Positions 3,912 to 5,954 of a stretch of DNA of 5,954 nucleotides are shown piece after piece. Made by a program: the position numbers and the translations under genes. The DNA comes from Actinomycetes bacterium (GTDB lineage: Bacteria; Actinomycetota; Acidimicrobiia; Spongiisociales; UBA4744). Position 1 is the stretch's first letter; the number at the start of each line of letters is the position of its first letter. The stretch spans positions 1 through 5,954 of the forward strand of contig JAHEDM010000178.1 in the NCBI GenBank assembly GCA_024641205.1, in the 5' to 3' direction. A model generated the notes under the pieces. The model was given only the letters and a program-made list of their open reading frames with translations. It did not search any database and was not told where the DNA came from.

Positions 3912-5882
3912 GTGACCGTCCACACCGAGCTTCCCGACCGGCTGACCGAGCGCGCCCTTCTAGCGCTCGAGCATGTGGTTGCTGTCAAACCGGGGGGCAG
4001 GCGGCGTTCCGGACAGGTCGAGATGGTGGCGGCCGTCGCAGAGGCGATCGAGGATGGCGTGCACATGCTGTGCGAGGCTGGTCCCGGTACCGGCAAATCG
4101 TTCGGCTATCTCATTCCGGCTTTGTGTTCCGGCCAGCGGGTCGTGGTCTCAACCGCCACAAAGAGCCTCCAGGATCAACTCTCCACCCGGGATCTGCCGT
4201 TCCTTTCGGAGGTTCTTGCGCAGATCGGGGTCGAATTCAGCTGGGCAACGGTCAAGGGACGCAGGAACTACCTCTGCCGGTCCCGCTTGGCCGAGCGCCT
4301 CGAAGCCGAAGGGGGCTCCTCGCAGCAGGGTCTCTTCGAGGAGGAGGTGCTCCCCGACACCATCAGGCTGTTGTCGGAATGGGCCGACCTCAACAGCACC
4401 GGCGATCGAGATGACCTGCCCGAGCACGTCCCTGATGAGTTGTGGTCGGAGGTGTCTGTTGCCGGAATCGAATGCCCGGGGAGGGATGGTTGCCCGCAGG
4501 GCGACCATTGTTTTGCCATGGCGGCACTGGATAGAGCGCAAGAAGCCGACGTGGTGATTGTCAACCATCACCTCTACGGAGCGGATTTGATGATGGGCGG
4601 CAGCGTGCTTCCCGAACACGACCTGGTGGTGTTCGACGAGGCGCACCGACTGGAAGACACCATGGCTGCGGCCTTCGGGGTTGACATGACGGAAGGGCGC
4701 TTCTGGCATTTCCAGCGTTCGGCCACTGCGTATCTCGGAGGCGCCGCCGCCCGAGGGCTGCTCATTGATCTCACCCGGCGAGTTCGCGAAGTCGACGATG
4801 CCCTGCAGCAAACCCCGCTCGGCCGGGTCACCGAACCGGCTTCAAGCCCGATTGGCAGCACGTTCTCGACGGCTGCCGCGGCCGTGGGGGAAGTATTGAA
4901 GGCGATCCGCGCTACCCAACCGTCAACCCCCGGTGCCCTCGGGGCCCGGGCTCGAGCCCTCCGGCTGGGTGGGCATCTGGCCGGCGATATCGCCATGGCT
5001 ATGAGTCCGCCCCCAGGTCACGTCGCCTGGATTGAGGGCGAAGGAAGCCGCCCCTCATACCGTTTGGCGCCGGTCGAGGTGGGCCCTTTGCTTGCTCAAC
5101 ACTTGCTGTCGGTGCGGCCGGCCGTCCTCACCAGCGCCACGTTGTCGGTCGGGGGTTCTCTCCGTCCGATAGCCGATCGGCTTGGTTTCGAAGAGGACGC
5201 GGACCCACCGCTCGGGTACCGGTCGGCCCGGGTGGGAAGCCCGTTCGACTACGACGAACAAGCTCGCATCTACGTGGCCGCTCGACTTCCCGAACCTCGA
5301 TCGCCCGATTACCAGGCAGCGGCACTTGACGAGACCGAACGGCTGGTGGAAGCTTCTGGGGGCCGCGCCCTGGTGCTGACGACCAGCTTCCGGATGCTCG
5401 AAGCGCTGGCGGATCGACTCAAAGAAGCATTGCCGTTCACCGTTTTGGTGCAGGGCGAACTTCCCAAACGGCGGCTCGTCGAGCAATTCGAACAAGACGA
5501 GACCTCAGTACTCGTCGCCACCATGGGTTTCTGGGAAGGCCTCGACGTTCCCGGGCGATCGCTCGAGCTGGTCGTCATCGACAAGCTTCCTTTCCCCAGA
5601 CCCGACGACCCGTTATGGGCGGCTCGGCGGGAAGTGGCTGAGGCGGCCGGTCTGTCTGGCTTCACGGCGATTGACCTACCGCGGGCCGCCATCTTGCTCG
5701 CCCAGGGGGCCGGGCGCCTCATCAGGACGACCGAGGATCGGGGATTGGTGGCCCTGCTCGACTCCCGATTGATGAAACGGCGGTACGGCCGCCACATCCT
5801 CCGCTCCCTACCCCCTATGCCGCGGATCACCTCACCGGAAGCCGCGCTTGCCTTTCTTCGATCGGTAGGTACGCCGACATGA
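3912..5882 (+). CDS. dinG: DinG/XPD-type ATP-dependent DNA helicase with Fe-S cluster
   Basis: This is a 656-residue superfamily 2 helicase of the XPD/DinG group, expected to unwind DNA 5' to 3' during repair or resolution of replication obstacles. Motifs appear in order: Walker A AGPGTGKS at 56-63, motif Ia STATKSLQDQL at 80-90, Fe-S cysteines C122, C188, C194 and C200, VNHHL at 217-221, DEAH box at 242-245, LTSATL at 406-411, motif IV near 486-493, ATMGFWEGLDVPG at 536-548 and the arginine-finger motif QGAGRLIR at 598-605. The four cysteines match the 4Fe-4S domain that DNA opening needs in this family. There is no N-terminal exonuclease domain. GTG 3912 is chosen because the conserved RxxQ-M segment (32-38) needs a start upstream and an ATG at 3902 is out of frame. 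It is followed by a peptidase gene with a four-base overlap. The family is sure; DinG orthology in the strict sense is less so. Confidence 0.95.
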   Translation: MTVHTELPDRLTERALLALEHVVAVKPGGRRRSGQVEMVAAVAEAIEDGVHMLCEAGPGTGKSFGYLIPALCSGQRVVVSTATKSLQDQLSTRDLPFLSEVLAQIGVEFSWATVKGRRNYLCRSRLAERLEAEGGSSQQGLFEEEVLPDTIRLLSEWADLNSTGDRDDLPEHVPDELWSEVSVAGIECPGRDGCPQGDHCFAMAALDRAQEADVVIVNHHLYGADLMMGGSVLPEHDLVVFDEAHRLEDTMAAAFGVDMTEGRFWHFQRSATAYLGGAAARGLLIDLTRRVREVDDALQQTPLGRVTEPASSPIGSTFSTAAAAVGEVLKAIRATQPSTPGALGARARALRLGGHLAGDIAMAMSPPPGHVAWIEGEGSRPSYRLAPVEVGPLLAQHLLSVRPAVLTSATLSVGGSLRPIADRLGFEEDADPPLGYRSARVGSPFDYDEQARIYVAARLPEPRSPDYQAAALDETERLVEASGGRALVLTTSFRMLEALADRLKEALPFTVLVQGELPKRRLVEQFEQDETSVLVATMGFWEGLDVPGRSLELVVIDKLPFPRPDDPLWAARREVAEAAGLSGFTAIDLPRAAILLAQGAGRLIRTTEDRGLVALLDSRLMKRRYGRHILRSLPPMPRITSPEAALAFLRSVGTPT

Positions 5883-5954
5883 TCGAGGCGGAAGACGGGT
5901 CGCGGCGTCTCGAGGTCCCTGCCCAGATCCACGAGGCGATGCTGGCTCACAGCC
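5879..5954 (+). CDS. Probable M67/JAMM-family metallopeptidase, N-terminal 25 residues only
   Basis: ATG 5879-5881 overlaps the helicase stop TGA 5880-5882 (ATGA), a usual sign of translational coupling. The 25 visible residues include LEVPAQIHEAMLAHS, which resembles the opening strand and helix of M67/JAMM (Mov34/MPN) peptidases such as actinobacterial Mec, where the equivalent segment precedes the PxEACGLL motif. Mec-type enzymes cleave a small sulfur-carrier protein in cysteine synthesis. The catalytic Glu and the HxH...D zinc motif lie outside the window, so the family call rests on a short stretch of resemblance. Confidence 0.55.
   Translation, partial: MIEAEDGSRRLEVPAQIHEAMLAHS

Noticed and set aside
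4149..4811. 220-codon minus-strand open frame opposite the helicase
   Set aside because: Antisense to motif-bearing helicase sequence, with no motifs or start signals of its own.

Overview
The window looks like ordinary chromosomal housekeeping DNA from a high-GC bacterium, most likely an actinomycetote, possibly an Acidimicrobiia-type lineage. The evidence is the GC- and CG-rich codon use, a tmRNA whose 3' CCA is not fully encoded, weak or absent Shine-Dalgarno sites with TANNNT boxes just upstream of starts, and the last partial gene, which resembles actinobacterial M67 (Mec-type) peptidases. The lineage call is an inference; no rRNA is present.

Layout, left to right. (1) Minus strand, 986 to 1: the N-terminal 328 residues of a FAD-binding (VAO/PCMH family) D-2-hydroxyacid dehydrogenase whose C-terminus lies outside the window. 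(2) Minus strand, 1844 (or 1865) to 1060: a membrane-anchored thioredoxin/TlpA-like protein, broken into two overlapping reading frames by what looks like one missing base near 1491. It lies directly upstream of the dehydrogenase on the same strand. (3) Plus strand, 1940-2295: a one-piece tmRNA (ssrA) with Ala acceptor identity, three readable pseudoknots and a short encoded tag, AEDNFALAA. A very strong inverted repeat that begins inside its 3' end follows it. (4) Plus strand, 2377-2667: a small single-pass membrane protein of unknown function. (5) Minus strand, 3815-2694: 6-phosphofructokinase with an unusual nucleotide-loop motif and a charged helical insert. (6) Plus strand, 3912-5882: a DinG/XPD-type superfamily 2 helicase with four Fe-S cysteines, divergent from the phosphofructokinase. 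(7) Plus strand, 5879-5954: the first 25 codons of a probable M67/JAMM metallopeptidase, overlapping the helicase stop by an ATGA.

How the genes relate: the two minus-strand genes at the left may form a redox pair or merely be neighbours. ssrA is an independent transcription unit for ribosome rescue. The pfk gene and the helicase share a 96-base divergent promoter region, and the helicase and peptidase are probably translationally coupled. I found no mobile element, CRISPR array, integrase, toxin-antitoxin module or defence island, and nothing that I would call a new system. The points most worth a second look are the frameshift in the thioredoxin-like gene, the repeat overlapping the tmRNA 3' end, the repeated leaderless-type start architecture, and the phosphofructokinase active-site loop.
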